Below are positions 25,885 to 33,659 of a stretch of DNA of 64,000 bases, piece after piece. The notes under the pieces are model-generated. The model worked only from the letters and a program-made list of their open reading frames with translations, did not search any database and was not told the origin of the DNA. Source of the DNA: Rhizobium ecuadorense (lineage in GTDB: Bacteria; Pseudomonadota; Alphaproteobacteria; Rhizobiales; Rhizobiaceae); the NCBI RefSeq assembly GCF_001187535.1, contig NZ_LFIO01001304.1, positions 62,001-126,000 of the forward strand, in the 5' to 3' direction. Each line of letters opens with the position of its first letter. The first letter of the stretch is position 1. Made by a program: the position numbers and the translations under genes.

Positions 25885-26679
25885 ATGGCTGTTTTCACGG
25901 ATCTGTCGGAGGCAGATTGCGGCCGGATCGCGACGACCTATCGCCTGGGCAATCTTACATCGGTTATCGGCATTGCCGATGGCGACGCCGAAACGACTTA
26001 CCTTTTCCGCTCCGGGCGGGGTGAGTTCATCGTCACCCTGTTCGAAAACGGGGCCGACCCCTTCGACCTCGAACTTGCCTTCCGCACGATGGAAACGCTC
26101 TCTGGCGCCGGCATTCCCTGTCCGGCAACCTTCCGCACTGATGCCGGTGCGGCGACGATTACCGTGTCGGACAAGCTTGTCGCGGTTGTCGGTTTTATGC
26201 CAGGCTCTCGACTGAGCGAAGTCACTCCCGCCAAATGCCGTGCGCTTGGGACCTGTGTCGCGCGAATCCACCAGACGCTGGGGCGGCCGGCGAAACGAGC
26301 GTCACTTGGGCTGCCGAAAGGTCCCGTGCACGGCGCACTCAATCGCGACAACGTCTTCTTCGTCGACGAGATGGTGAGCGGCGTCATCAATTTCCGCTTG
26401 CGCCATGATGATGTTCTGATCGCCGAACTCGCTGCCGTCATATTGCATTGGGCTGTGACCGCAAGCGGCACTCTTGAGAGGACGCTGGTCAGCGCATTGC
26501 TCGCTGGCTACGAAGACATCAGGTTCCTCAGCGAAGCGGAGTGGCGGGCCGTGCCGGCTTTCGTCATGGCAGCGGCCGCCACCGTGTTTGCGCAGGATGG
26601 CAGGCTAACCGATCTCGAATCCGCCACACAGCGGGTCTTCCTCTCCGCCAAGGACTGCATTGAGGAAATACGGCCATGA
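25885..26679 (+). CDS. ThrB-like homoserine kinase relative lacking catalytic aspartates
   Basis: This 264-residue protein aligns by eye with rhizobial ThrB-type homoserine kinases (aminoglycoside phosphotransferase fold), including IVTLFENGADPFDLELAF and GRPAKRASLGLPKGPVHGAL. In active relatives the catalytic loop reads H-x-D-x4-N; here it is HGALNRDN (149-156), with Ala151 in place of Asp. The metal-binding I-D-F motif is INF, with Asn169 in place of Asp. It is also shorter than the usual 320 residues. It may be a pseudokinase that binds homoserine, or have another role. It starts 12 bp after aspA, and its stop overlaps the next ATG. Confidence 0.75.
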   Translation: MAVFTDLSEADCGRIATTYRLGNLTSVIGIADGDAETTYLFRSGRGEFIVTLFENGADPFDLELAFRTMETLSGAGIPCPATFRTDAGAATITVSDKLVAVVGFMPGSRLSEVTPAKCRALGTCVARIHQTLGRPAKRASLGLPKGPVHGALNRDNVFFVDEMVSGVINFRLRHDDVLIAELAAVILHWAVTASGTLERTLVSALLAGYEDIRFLSEAEWRAVPAFVMAAAATVFAQDGRLTDLESATQRVFLSAKDCIEEIRP

Positions 26680-27119
26680 AGCGTATCCTCGACCGATCCG
26701 ACGAACGCATTCTAACCGAGCTAACCCGCAATGGCCGGATTCCCCACGCGGAATTGGCCGAAAAGGTCCACCTGTCGCGCAACGCCGTTCGCCAACGCAT
26801 CGAGCGATTGGAACGCGACGGCCTGATTCAGGGCTATACGATTGTCGTGGGTGAGGGAAAAACGCGGGCCGCAGCCATCACAGCGATGATCTTCGTGTAT
26901 CGCCACGACCGCATGCGCGGCGGCGACGTCATCCAGACGCTCAAAGGGATACCGGAGGTCATTTCCTGCGACGTTATGAGCGGTGAATTCGACCTGGTCG
27001 TGCGGGTTGAAGCAAGCGCGGCAGACCGTATCCGCGAAATCTGGCAGGAGGTTTCGGCGCTGCAAGGGGTGCGCGACACGCTGACGGCATTTGCCCTGTC
27101 TTCGATGATCAAGCGTTGA
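26676..27119 (+). CDS. Second Lrp/AsnC-family regulator, last gene of the island
   Basis: This 147-residue protein has an AsnC-type helix-turn-helix (LDRSDERILTELTRNGRIPH, LSRNAVRQRIERLERDGLI) and a RAM domain with VMSGEFDLVVRVEAS. It is clearly different in sequence from the regulator at 16706-17179, so the island is bracketed by two members of the family. Its ATG overlaps the preceding stop (ATGA), which ties its expression to the catabolic operon and suggests feedback control or a link to another target. Confidence 0.92.
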   Translation: MKRILDRSDERILTELTRNGRIPHAELAEKVHLSRNAVRQRIERLERDGLIQGYTIVVGEGKTRAAAITAMIFVYRHDRMRGGDVIQTLKGIPEVISCDVMSGEFDLVVRVEASAADRIREIWQEVSALQGVRDTLTAFALSSMIKR

Positions 27120-27183
27120 CCGAAATGGCAGGCAGATCAACGGCATAAGCACTTTGATATATGCGTTGTGCCGTGGCGCTCGC

Positions 27184-27223
27184 AAAAGCGCCAGCCGCAA
27201 TGCCGCTGGCATCGGGCTGGCGC
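27184..27223 (-). terminator. Intrinsic terminator for the minus-strand DUF465 gene
   Basis: A 9-bp perfect inverted repeat (GCGCCAGCC at 27188-27196 with GGCTGGCGC at 27215-27223) encloses a smaller TGCC/GGCA hairpin. On the minus strand it is followed by TTTT. It lies about 100 bp beyond the DUF465 stop and may also stop transcription from the island. Confidence 0.7.
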
Positions 27224-27322
27224 AATTCTGGTGTAAAATCACCGGTTCTTGCTGATTTTAGGCGGAATGGATGGATTTACCTTTTCTTTCGCAAGATGAT
27301 CGACCGGCGACCCTTGGGAAGA

Positions 27323-27496
27323 TCAGTGGACGGATGACTTGAGACGCATAATCTCGTCCTTGATGCGCAGCTTGCGGCGCTTGCATTCGGCAATTTCCGT
27401 ATCGGAGATGGAGGGAGCTGTTCTGAGCGCGTGCAGCTCCTCCTCGAGAGCGACATGCTTTTTCTGGAGTGATTCAAGATGAGCTTGAACTGTCAT
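27323..27496 (-). CDS. DUF465 (YdcH-type) small coiled-coil protein
   Basis: This 57-residue protein begins MTVQAHLESLQKKHVALEEE and ends KRRKLRIKDEIMRLKSSVH. The heptad-like pattern and the closing KRRKLRIKDEI motif are the hallmark of the DUF465 family of alphaproteobacterial small proteins. Function is unknown. It is divergent from a second DUF465 gene 228 bp away. GGAAGGAAGGG lies just upstream of the ATG at 27496. Confidence 0.85.
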   Translation of the reverse strand: MTVQAHLESLQKKHVALEEELHALRTAPSISDTEIAECKRRKLRIKDEIMRLKSSVH

Positions 27497-27724
27497 TTGA
27501 CCCTTCCTTCCTCTTACCCTCCCCGGCCAACATCGTCGGGGATCAAGGTGTCAACGCGGCGGACTGTGACATATTTTTGAAGGCTTGTCGAAGGCCAAAA
27601 GATGAAGACCGGATGGCAATTTCATGATCAAGACTAACTAGCCGTTACCTGTATTTGGTGATAGGAGCTTGCGGAAATCATCGGCAGGTCGGACAAGGTC
27701 CGAGGACGATAACGGGGAATGCAT

Positions 27725-27928
27725 ATGGCCGATCAGGAACAGGCGGAAATCAGGCTCACCGTGGCGCGGCTGCGCCAGGAGCACGAGGATTTCGACGCCG
27801 CGATCAACGCCATGATCCAGATCGGATGCGATGCTCTGCGGATCCAGCGCATGAAGAAGAAGAAGCTCGTCATCAAGGACAGGCTTTCGAAGCTGGAAGA
27901 TCAGATCATCCCTGACATCATCGCCTGA
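27725..27928 (+). CDS. DUF465 small protein preceding purE
   Basis: This 67-residue protein has the DUF465 pattern: HEDFDAAINAM followed by the basic motif RMKKKKLVIKDRLSKLEDQI. The ATG at 27725 has GGGGA seven bases upstream and is preferred over the ATG at 27719. It ends 11 bp before purE and is probably cotranscribed with it, a pairing common in alphaproteobacteria. No biochemical function is known for the family. Confidence 0.87.
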   Translation: MADQEQAEIRLTVARLRQEHEDFDAAINAMIQIGCDALRIQRMKKKKLVIKDRLSKLEDQIIPDIIA

Positions 27929-27939
27929 GGGGGATAACA

Positions 27940-28437
27940 ATGACGACAGACAGACCCTCCGTCGCCATCATCATGGGCAGCCAGTCCGACTGGGAGACCA
28001 TGAAGAACGCCGCCGACACGCTGGAGGCGCTGGAAATCCCTTATGACGCGCGCATCATTTCGGCGCACCGCACGCCCGACCGCATGGCGAATTTCGCCAA
28101 GGGCGCGCGCGCCGAGGGCTTCAAGGTCATCATCGCCGGCGCCGGCGGCGCCGCCCACCTGCCGGGCATGACGGCATCGATGACGCCGCTGCCGGTCTTC
28201 GGCGTGCCGGTCCAGTCGAAAACCATGTCCGGCCAGGACAGTCTTCTGTCGATCGTGCAGATGCCGGCCGGCATTCCTGTCGGGACGCTCGCCATCGGCA
28301 AGGCCGGCGCGGTCAACGCCGCACTGCTCGCCGCCGCCGTGCTTGCCCTTTCCGACGAAGAGATCGCCGACCGGCTCGATGAATGGCGCGAACGTCAGAG
28401 TGCCGCCATCGCCGAATACCCGATGGACGACCAATGA
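27940..28437 (+). CDS. purE: N5-carboxyaminoimidazole ribonucleotide mutase
   Basis: PurE converts N5-CAIR to CAIR in purine biosynthesis. The 165-residue protein has the family start VAIIMGSQSDWETM, the SAHRTPDRM segment and AGAGGAAHLPGMTASMT, all of which line the active site. The length is typical of class I PurE. It overlaps purK by ATGA at the 3' end, so that both enzymes of the two-step carboxylation are made together. Confidence 0.97.
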   Translation: MTTDRPSVAIIMGSQSDWETMKNAADTLEALEIPYDARIISAHRTPDRMANFAKGARAEGFKVIIAGAGGAAHLPGMTASMTPLPVFGVPVQSKTMSGQDSLLSIVQMPAGIPVGTLAIGKAGAVNAALLAAAVLALSDEEIADRLDEWRERQSAAIAEYPMDDQ

Positions 28438-29510
28438 CTGTAGGAACGATCGGTATTATCGGCGGCGGCCAGCTCGGCCGCATGCTGGCTATCGCTGCCG
28501 CCAGGCTGAATTTTCGCACGGTCATTCTCGAGCCGCAGGCGGACTGCCCGGCCGCCCAGCTCGCCAACCGGCAGATTACCGCCGCCTATGACGATCCGGC
28601 GGCATTGGCCGAACTCGCGGATCTCTGCGATGTCGTCACCTATGAATTCGAGAACGTGCCGGTCGCAGCCGCTGAGACGCTCTCGGCAAGCCTATCCGTC
28701 TATCCGCCACCGAAGGCGCTGGAAGCCGCCCAGGACCGCCTCGTCGAAAAGCGTTTTCTCAATGGCTGCGGCATAACAACCGCCCGCTTCCACGCGATCG
28801 ACAGCCAGGCCGATCTCGAAATGGCGCTTGACGATTTCGGCGGCCAGGGCGTGCTGAAGACCCGCCGTCTCGGCTATGACGGCAAGGGCCAGAAGGTTTT
28901 CCGCTCGGTGGCCGACAGCGCTGATGGCGCCTATGCCGCGCTCGGCGCCGTGCCGCTGATCCTCGAAAGTTTCGTCGCTTTCGAGCGCGAGATCTCGATC
29001 ATCGCCGCCCGCGCCACCGATGGTAAGGTCGTCTGCTTCGATCCCGCCGAAAATGTCCATCGCAACGGCATCCTCCACACCTCGACGGTTCCGGCTACGA
29101 TCTCGCCGGCGACGGCGGACGCCGCGCGCCGGTCGGCCGAAACGATCCTCGCAGCATTGAATTATGTCGGCGTTATCGGCATCGAATTCTTCGTGCTTGC
29201 CGATGGCGGCCTGATTGCCAACGAGATGGCGCCGCGCGTCCACAATTCCGGCCACTGGACGGAGGCCGCCTGCGTCGTCAGCCAGTTCGAGCAGCATATC
29301 CGCGCCGTTGCCGGTCTGCCTTTGGGAGACGCCGGACGGCATTCCGACTGTGTCATGCAGAACCTGATCGGCGACGATATCCTGGCCGTTCCCGGCTGGC
29401 TGCAGCGCCCCGATACGCTGGTTCATCTCTACGGCAAGACCGAATGGCGCCCCGGCCGCAAGATGGGCCATGTCACCACCTTGACGCCGAAATCACCGGT
29501 TTCGGCCTGA
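28434..29510 (+). CDS. purK: N5-carboxyaminoimidazole ribonucleotide synthase
   Basis: PurK is an ATP-grasp enzyme that carboxylates AIR with bicarbonate to give N5-CAIR for PurE. The 358-residue protein opens with IGIIGGGQLGRMLAI and carries the ATP-grasp segments VLKTRRLGYDGKGQ and EMAPRVHNSGHWTEAAC. The start at 28434 overlaps the purE stop; an earlier in-frame ATG at 28383 lies inside purE. A hairpin terminator follows at 29595-29617. Confidence 0.97.
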   Translation: MTVGTIGIIGGGQLGRMLAIAAARLNFRTVILEPQADCPAAQLANRQITAAYDDPAALAELADLCDVVTYEFENVPVAAAETLSASLSVYPPPKALEAAQDRLVEKRFLNGCGITTARFHAIDSQADLEMALDDFGGQGVLKTRRLGYDGKGQKVFRSVADSADGAYAALGAVPLILESFVAFEREISIIAARATDGKVVCFDPAENVHRNGILHTSTVPATISPATADAARRSAETILAALNYVGVIGIEFFVLADGGLIANEMAPRVHNSGHWTEAACVVSQFEQHIRAVAGLPLGDAGRHSDCVMQNLIGDDILAVPGWLQRPDTLVHLYGKTEWRPGRKMGHVTTLTPKSPVSA

Positions 29511-29550
29511 GAAAACACCTTTGCGCCTTGGGAAAAACACCGTCATGCGG

Positions 29551-29579
29551 TTGACACGGAAAAGGTGACGCGGTATCTG
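29551..29579 (+). promoter_or_regulatory. Sigma-70-type promoter candidate upstream of the L36 gene
   Basis: TTGACA at 29551-29556 and TATCTG at 29574-29579 are separated by exactly 17 bases. The start site would fall near 29586, about 90 bp before the L36 gene and only about 10 bp before the hairpin at 29595-29617. Confidence 0.5.
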
Positions 29580-29594
29580 CTCCCCCACCTAAAG

Positions 29595-29617
29595 AGCGCG
29601 CCCGATGGCGCGCTTTT
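29595..29617 (+). terminator. Intrinsic terminator after purK
   Basis: The 8-bp stem AGCGCGCC/GGCGCGCT with loop CGAT is followed by TTTT. It is 85 bp beyond the purK stop and immediately downstream of a promoter-like sequence, so it could instead act as a leader attenuator for the L36 gene. Confidence 0.75.
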
Positions 29618-29674
29618 GATTGTTAAAGATACGGGCGAATGTGAATTCCCCCACAGAGATCGCGGATCAGAAAA

Positions 29675-29800
29675 ATGAAGATCAAGAATTCGCTCAAGTC
29701 GCTCAAGGCTCGCCACCGTGACAACCGTCTGGTTCGCCGCAAGGGCCGCATCTACATCATCAACAAGCTGAACCCGCGCTTTAAGGCTCGTCAGGGCTGA
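29675..29800 (+). CDS. rpmJ: 50S ribosomal protein L36, zinc-free type
   Basis: This 41-residue basic protein reads [20 protein letters not shown] at its start and ends [11 protein letters not shown]. It has the L36 layout but none of the three cysteines and the histidine that coordinate zinc in the C+ form, so it is the C-minus (YkgO-like) type normally found as the sole or alternative L36 in alphaproteobacteria. It is a component of the large ribosomal subunit. It stands alone with its own upstream promoter candidate. Confidence 0.95.
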
Positions 29801-29910
29801 TTTCGCGCGTCCGGATCGCTTGCCCGCGTGAGCTTGCTCCGGCGGATATCCGGTCGGTCACTGCGGTGATCACGTCAAATTTGTTTGATCTTCGGCGTTG
29901 GCGGGCTAAT

Positions 29911-30525
29911 ATGTCCGCCATGCGCTTTTTTGCTTTGACGTCAGCGGCGCTGCCGCTCGCCCTCACCCTCCTCACGTCCACCTTTCCGGCCATTGCGGCG
30001 GAAAAGGACGTTATCGTCGAGCAGGCGGATGTCAATTCTTCGCCGAAACTGCACCTCGACCAGCTCTTCAGTCAGCTGAAACGCGAGCGCGACCCCGACA
30101 AAGCCAGCGGTATCGCCAATGAGATCCGCATGGAATGGAACGATTCCGGCAGCGCCACCATCAATCTGCTGATGCAATGGGCCGACAAGGCGATCGAGGA
30201 AAAGCGCAATCCCGCCGCCCTCGATTTCCTTGACGAGGCGATAGCGCTGAAACCCGATTATGCCGAAAGCTGGAATCGCCGCGCGACGCTGAATTTCGTC
30301 ATGGGCAATTATCGCAAGTCGATGTCCGACATCGAACGTGTGCTCGATCTCGAGCCGCGCCATTTCGGCGCGCTCTCCGGCCTGGCGGCGATCCTCAGCA
30401 ATTCCGGCAACGACCAGCTGACCTTGAAGGCCTGGGAGCGTTTTCTTGATATCTATCCCGCTGAACGCACCGCGCAGGAACAGGCCAACACGCTTGCGGA
30501 AAAACTCGCCGGCAATCGCACGTGA
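29911..30525 (+). CDS. Secreted TPR-repeat protein
   Basis: This 204-residue protein has a signal peptide (MSAMRFFALTSAALPLALTL, cleavage near AIAAE) and then tetratricopeptide repeats, e.g. NPAALDFLDEAIALKPDYAE and YRKSMSDIERVLDLEPRHFG. It probably acts as a periplasmic or lipoprotein-free scaffold; no specific partner is known. The start is uncertain between 29866, 29911 and 29920; 29911 or 29920 gives the best signal peptide. It is followed by the alpha/beta hydrolase gene 116 bp downstream. Confidence 0.85.
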   Translation: MSAMRFFALTSAALPLALTLLTSTFPAIAAEKDVIVEQADVNSSPKLHLDQLFSQLKRERDPDKASGIANEIRMEWNDSGSATINLLMQWADKAIEEKRNPAALDFLDEAIALKPDYAESWNRRATLNFVMGNYRKSMSDIERVLDLEPRHFGALSGLAAILSNSGNDQLTLKAWERFLDIYPAERTAQEQANTLAEKLAGNRT

Positions 30526-30641
30526 TCCTCGAGGCGTGATCTTGATCTCCGGCCAAGCCGCGCAATTTAGAACCGTAGACGGGAAAAGACGCGGCGCGTC
30601 CTCTCTCGGCAAAACAGCCGCAACTATCGCCCGTTAAAATC

Positions 30642-31697
30642 ATGCTTGCAGAAGTTTCCGCTCTTCTCGCCCCGCTCGCCGCCGCCATCGGTTACTCCTC
30701 CTACAAGGCGCGGCAATTCGAACAGACCTATCCGAATATCGGCGAAATGACGGATGTCGGCGGTTATCGCATGAATGCCGTCCATATCGAGCGTCCCGAA
30801 AACGCCGATCTGCCGGCGCTCGTCTTCATTCACGGCGCCAGCGGCAATCTTCTCGACCAGGTCGTCGCCTTTCGCGCCGCACTCGAAGGCCGGGCGGAAA
30901 TGCTCTTCGTCGATCGTCCCGGTCACGGTTATTCCGAACGCGGCGGTCCCGATAACGCTGTGCCCTCCGGTCAGGCCGATGCAATCGCCAAGCTGATGGA
31001 AAAACGCGGCATCGAAAAGGCGGTTATCGTCGGCCATTCCTTCGGCGGCGCGGTCACCGCCGCCTTCGGCCTGCGCCATCCCGATAAGACGGCGGGCCTG
31101 CTCTTCCTGGCACCCGCCACCCACCCCTGGCCGGGCGGCATCGACTGGTATTACCACGTGGCAACCGTGCCGGTCCTCGGCTGGCTCTTCAACCACGCGA
31201 TCGTCGTGCCGCTTGGGCTGAGCCGGCTGGAGCGCGGCACGCTGAACGTCTTCCGCCCCAATCCGCGCCCGGCCGATTACATTGAAAAGACCGGTCCGTC
31301 GCTGGTGCTGCGACCCGACGCGTTCCACAACAACGCGGCCGATTTCAAAAAACTGCTTGCCTATGTGAAGCAACAGTCGCCGCTCTATGCGCAGATCACT
31401 GCGCCGACTGTCATCATAACGGGCGACAGCGACGCGATCGTCTGGGAGCACCTGCATTCACGCGGCCTGGCCCGCGATATAACAGGCTCTGAGCTCATCA
31501 CCGTTCGCGGCGTCGGCCACAAGCCGGATTATCTCGCAACCGATGTCGCCATCGCCGCCATTGAGAAGATCGCCGGCAAGCCGCGGGACCTGCAAGCAAT
31601 CGCCCGCCGGGCCGAGGAGAGACTCGCCGCCGCCTCCCCCGATCGGACGGTGGCGACGGCGGCGTCGTTGGGGTCAGGCGCCCTGCACGGCGCATGA
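30642..31697 (+). CDS. Alpha/beta-fold hydrolase
   Basis: This 351-residue protein has the alpha/beta hydrolase core: the oxyanion strand LVFIHGASGN, the DRPGHGYSER segment, the nucleophile elbow GHSFGG, a late acidic residue in ITGDSDAIV and the catalytic histidine in GVGHKPDY. The first 17 residues form a hydrophobic segment that may anchor it to the membrane. A C-terminal alanine-rich extension of about 40 residues is not part of the fold. Esterase or epoxide-hydrolase-like activity is plausible, but the substrate is unknown. Confidence 0.88.
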   Translation: MLAEVSALLAPLAAAIGYSSYKARQFEQTYPNIGEMTDVGGYRMNAVHIERPENADLPALVFIHGASGNLLDQVVAFRAALEGRAEMLFVDRPGHGYSERGGPDNAVPSGQADAIAKLMEKRGIEKAVIVGHSFGGAVTAAFGLRHPDKTAGLLFLAPATHPWPGGIDWYYHVATVPVLGWLFNHAIVVPLGLSRLERGTLNVFRPNPRPADYIEKTGPSLVLRPDAFHNNAADFKKLLAYVKQQSPLYAQITAPTVIITGDSDAIVWEHLHSRGLARDITGSELITVRGVGHKPDYLATDVAIAAIEKIAGKPRDLQAIARRAEERLAAASPDRTVATAASLGSGALHGA

Positions 31698-31800
31698 CTC
31701 CTCCGGCTTTGGAACTCGTCACATAAAACCAATCCCTTGCATTGCCTGAGGCTGCCGCAGCCCCATATGCTTTCCATCATTGTCCATAGGAGGGGAAATC

Positions 31801-33537
31801 ATGGGCCGCCTGCATATCGGGACAATCTCCGTCATAGCGGCACTGTCGCTGAGCCTGACGTCGGCCTTTGCGGCCTCGCCCGCGCCTGTCGAGGCAGAGC
31901 ACGGCATGGTCGTCACCGCCCAGCATCTGGCGACCGATGTCGGCGTCGAGGTGCTGAAGAGCGGCGGCAATGCTGTCGATGCAGCCGTTGCCGTGGGTTA
32001 TGCGCTGGCGGTCGTCTATCCCTCGGCCGGCAATCTCGGCGGCGGCGGCTTCATGACCATTCGCCTGAAGGACGGCACCAAGACCTTTCTCGATTTCCGC
32101 GAACGCGCCCCGCTTGCCGCGACGAAAACCATGTATCTCGATGCCAAGGGCGATATCGTGCCGCGCGCCAGTCTGGACGGTTATCTTGCCGTCGGCGTAC
32201 CCGGCTCGGTTATGGGCTTCGAAACCGCACGCGAGAAATATGGGACAAAGCCGCGCCAGGATCTGATCGCGCCGGCGCTCCGCTTCGCCAGGGAAGGCTA
32301 CACGCTGGAACAGGGTGATGCCGCAAGCTTCGCCGGCAGTGCCAAGCGCCTTGCCAAAGACGAGGCGGCGGCGAAGATCTTTCTGAAACCCGATGGCAAA
32401 CCTTATGCATCGGGCGAAAAGCTTCAGCAGCCCGATCTTGCCGCGGTCCTGGCAGCCATATCGGAAAAAGGTCCTGATGCCTTCTACAAGGCTGCGCCCG
32501 CCGAGGAGATCGTCAAGGCAAGCCAGGCCAAGGGCGGCATCCTCGCCAAGCAAGATTTCGAGCAATACGCCGTGCGCGAGTTGAAGCCGGTCGAGTGCAA
32601 TTATCGCGGCTACGACATCATCTCCTCGCCCCCGCCCTCCTCCGGCGGCGTGATCATCTGCGAGATCCTCAACGTTCTCGAAGCCTATCCGCTTTCCTAC
32701 CTGGGTTACGGGTCAGCCGACACCGTGCATGTGATGGTCGAGGCCATGCGCTACGCCTATGTCGACCGCAATACTGCGCTCGGCGATCCCGATTTCGTCG
32801 AGAACCCGGTCGCAAAGCTCACCGACAAGGCCTATGCCAAGGAGATCGTCGCCAAGATCGATCCCTACAAGGCCGGCATTTCGGTGAACCTGAAGCCGCT
32901 CGGCGGCAAGGAAAGCACCGAGACGACGCATTATTCGATCATCGACGACGAGGGCAATGCCGTTGCCGTCACCTATACGCTGAACGGCTCCTTCGGCGCT
33001 GCCGTCGTGGCCCCTGGCACCGGCGTGCTGCTCAATAACGAGATGGACGACTTCACCTCCAAACCCGGCGTGCCGAACCTCTATGGCCTCGTGCAGGGCG
33101 AAGCCAATGCCATCGCACCGAAGAAGACGCCGCTCTCCTCGATGAGCCCGACGATCGTCACCAAGGACGGCAAGCCCTTCATGGTGATCGGCAGCCCCGG
33201 CGGCTCGCGCATCATCACCATCACGCTGGAAGCGATCCTCAACGTCGTCGATTTCGGCATGGATATCAGCCAGGCGGTGAACGCGCCGCGGATCCATCAT
33301 CAATGGCAACCCGACAAGATCTATCTCGAACCCTATGCAATTTCGCCCGATACGGAAAAGACCCTCGCCGCCATGGGCTACAGCTTCGATGGCGGCAATG
33401 ACGCGCCGCTCTGGGGCCAAGCCGCCGGCATCCTCGTCGGCGGCAAAAGTCTCGCCGCCATCGAAAAGGGCGGCGGTGCCCGGTATAATGGCGCCATGGA
33501 CAGCCGCGCAGCGGAAGGCTCGGCAAGCGGCTACTGA
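31801..33537 (+). CDS. ggt: Gamma-glutamyltranspeptidase
   Basis: GGT hydrolyses or transfers the gamma-glutamyl group of glutathione and related peptides in the periplasm. The 578-residue precursor has a signal peptide (about residues 1-24) and the self-cleavage site with nucleophile Thr375 in ESTETTHYSIIDDEGNAVAV, matching the small-subunit N-terminus of the family. The GSPGGSRIIT segment is also typical. GGAGGGGAAATC directly before the ATG at 31801 decides the start. The serine/threonine dehydratase gene follows on the same strand. Confidence 0.95.
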   Translation: MGRLHIGTISVIAALSLSLTSAFAASPAPVEAEHGMVVTAQHLATDVGVEVLKSGGNAVDAAVAVGYALAVVYPSAGNLGGGGFMTIRLKDGTKTFLDFRERAPLAATKTMYLDAKGDIVPRASLDGYLAVGVPGSVMGFETAREKYGTKPRQDLIAPALRFAREGYTLEQGDAASFAGSAKRLAKDEAAAKIFLKPDGKPYASGEKLQQPDLAAVLAAISEKGPDAFYKAAPAEEIVKASQAKGGILAKQDFEQYAVRELKPVECNYRGYDIISSPPPSSGGVIICEILNVLEAYPLSYLGYGSADTVHVMVEAMRYAYVDRNTALGDPDFVENPVAKLTDKAYAKEIVAKIDPYKAGISVNLKPLGGKESTETTHYSIIDDEGNAVAVTYTLNGSFGAAVVAPGTGVLLNNEMDDFTSKPGVPNLYGLVQGEANAIAPKKTPLSSMSPTIVTKDGKPFMVIGSPGGSRIITITLEAILNVVDFGMDISQAVNAPRIHHQWQPDKIYLEPYAISPDTEKTLAAMGYSFDGGNDAPLWGQAAGILVGGKSLAAIEKGGGARYNGAMDSRAAEGSASGY

Positions 33538-33659
33538 CGGCCGGCGGAGCGTGGGCGGCAATCGCAGCCTCCATTCATGTCACGGTGACAAAGTCGCCGT
33601 TCACAATCGGCTTGCCGCACCCTAAGCATGAGCGAACCCGCAAGCAGGACGATTCCCGA

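Noticed and set aside
16706..27119. The island as a methionine or threonine biosynthetic cluster
   Set aside because: The homoserine dehydrogenase lacks the ACT domain, the kinase-like protein lacks catalytic aspartates, no thrC or met genes are present, and an importer and aspartase are included, all of which point to breakdown.
27277..27477. A 66-codon minus-strand frame
   Set aside because: It overlaps the real DUF465 gene in another frame and has a random Ser/Arg-rich translation.
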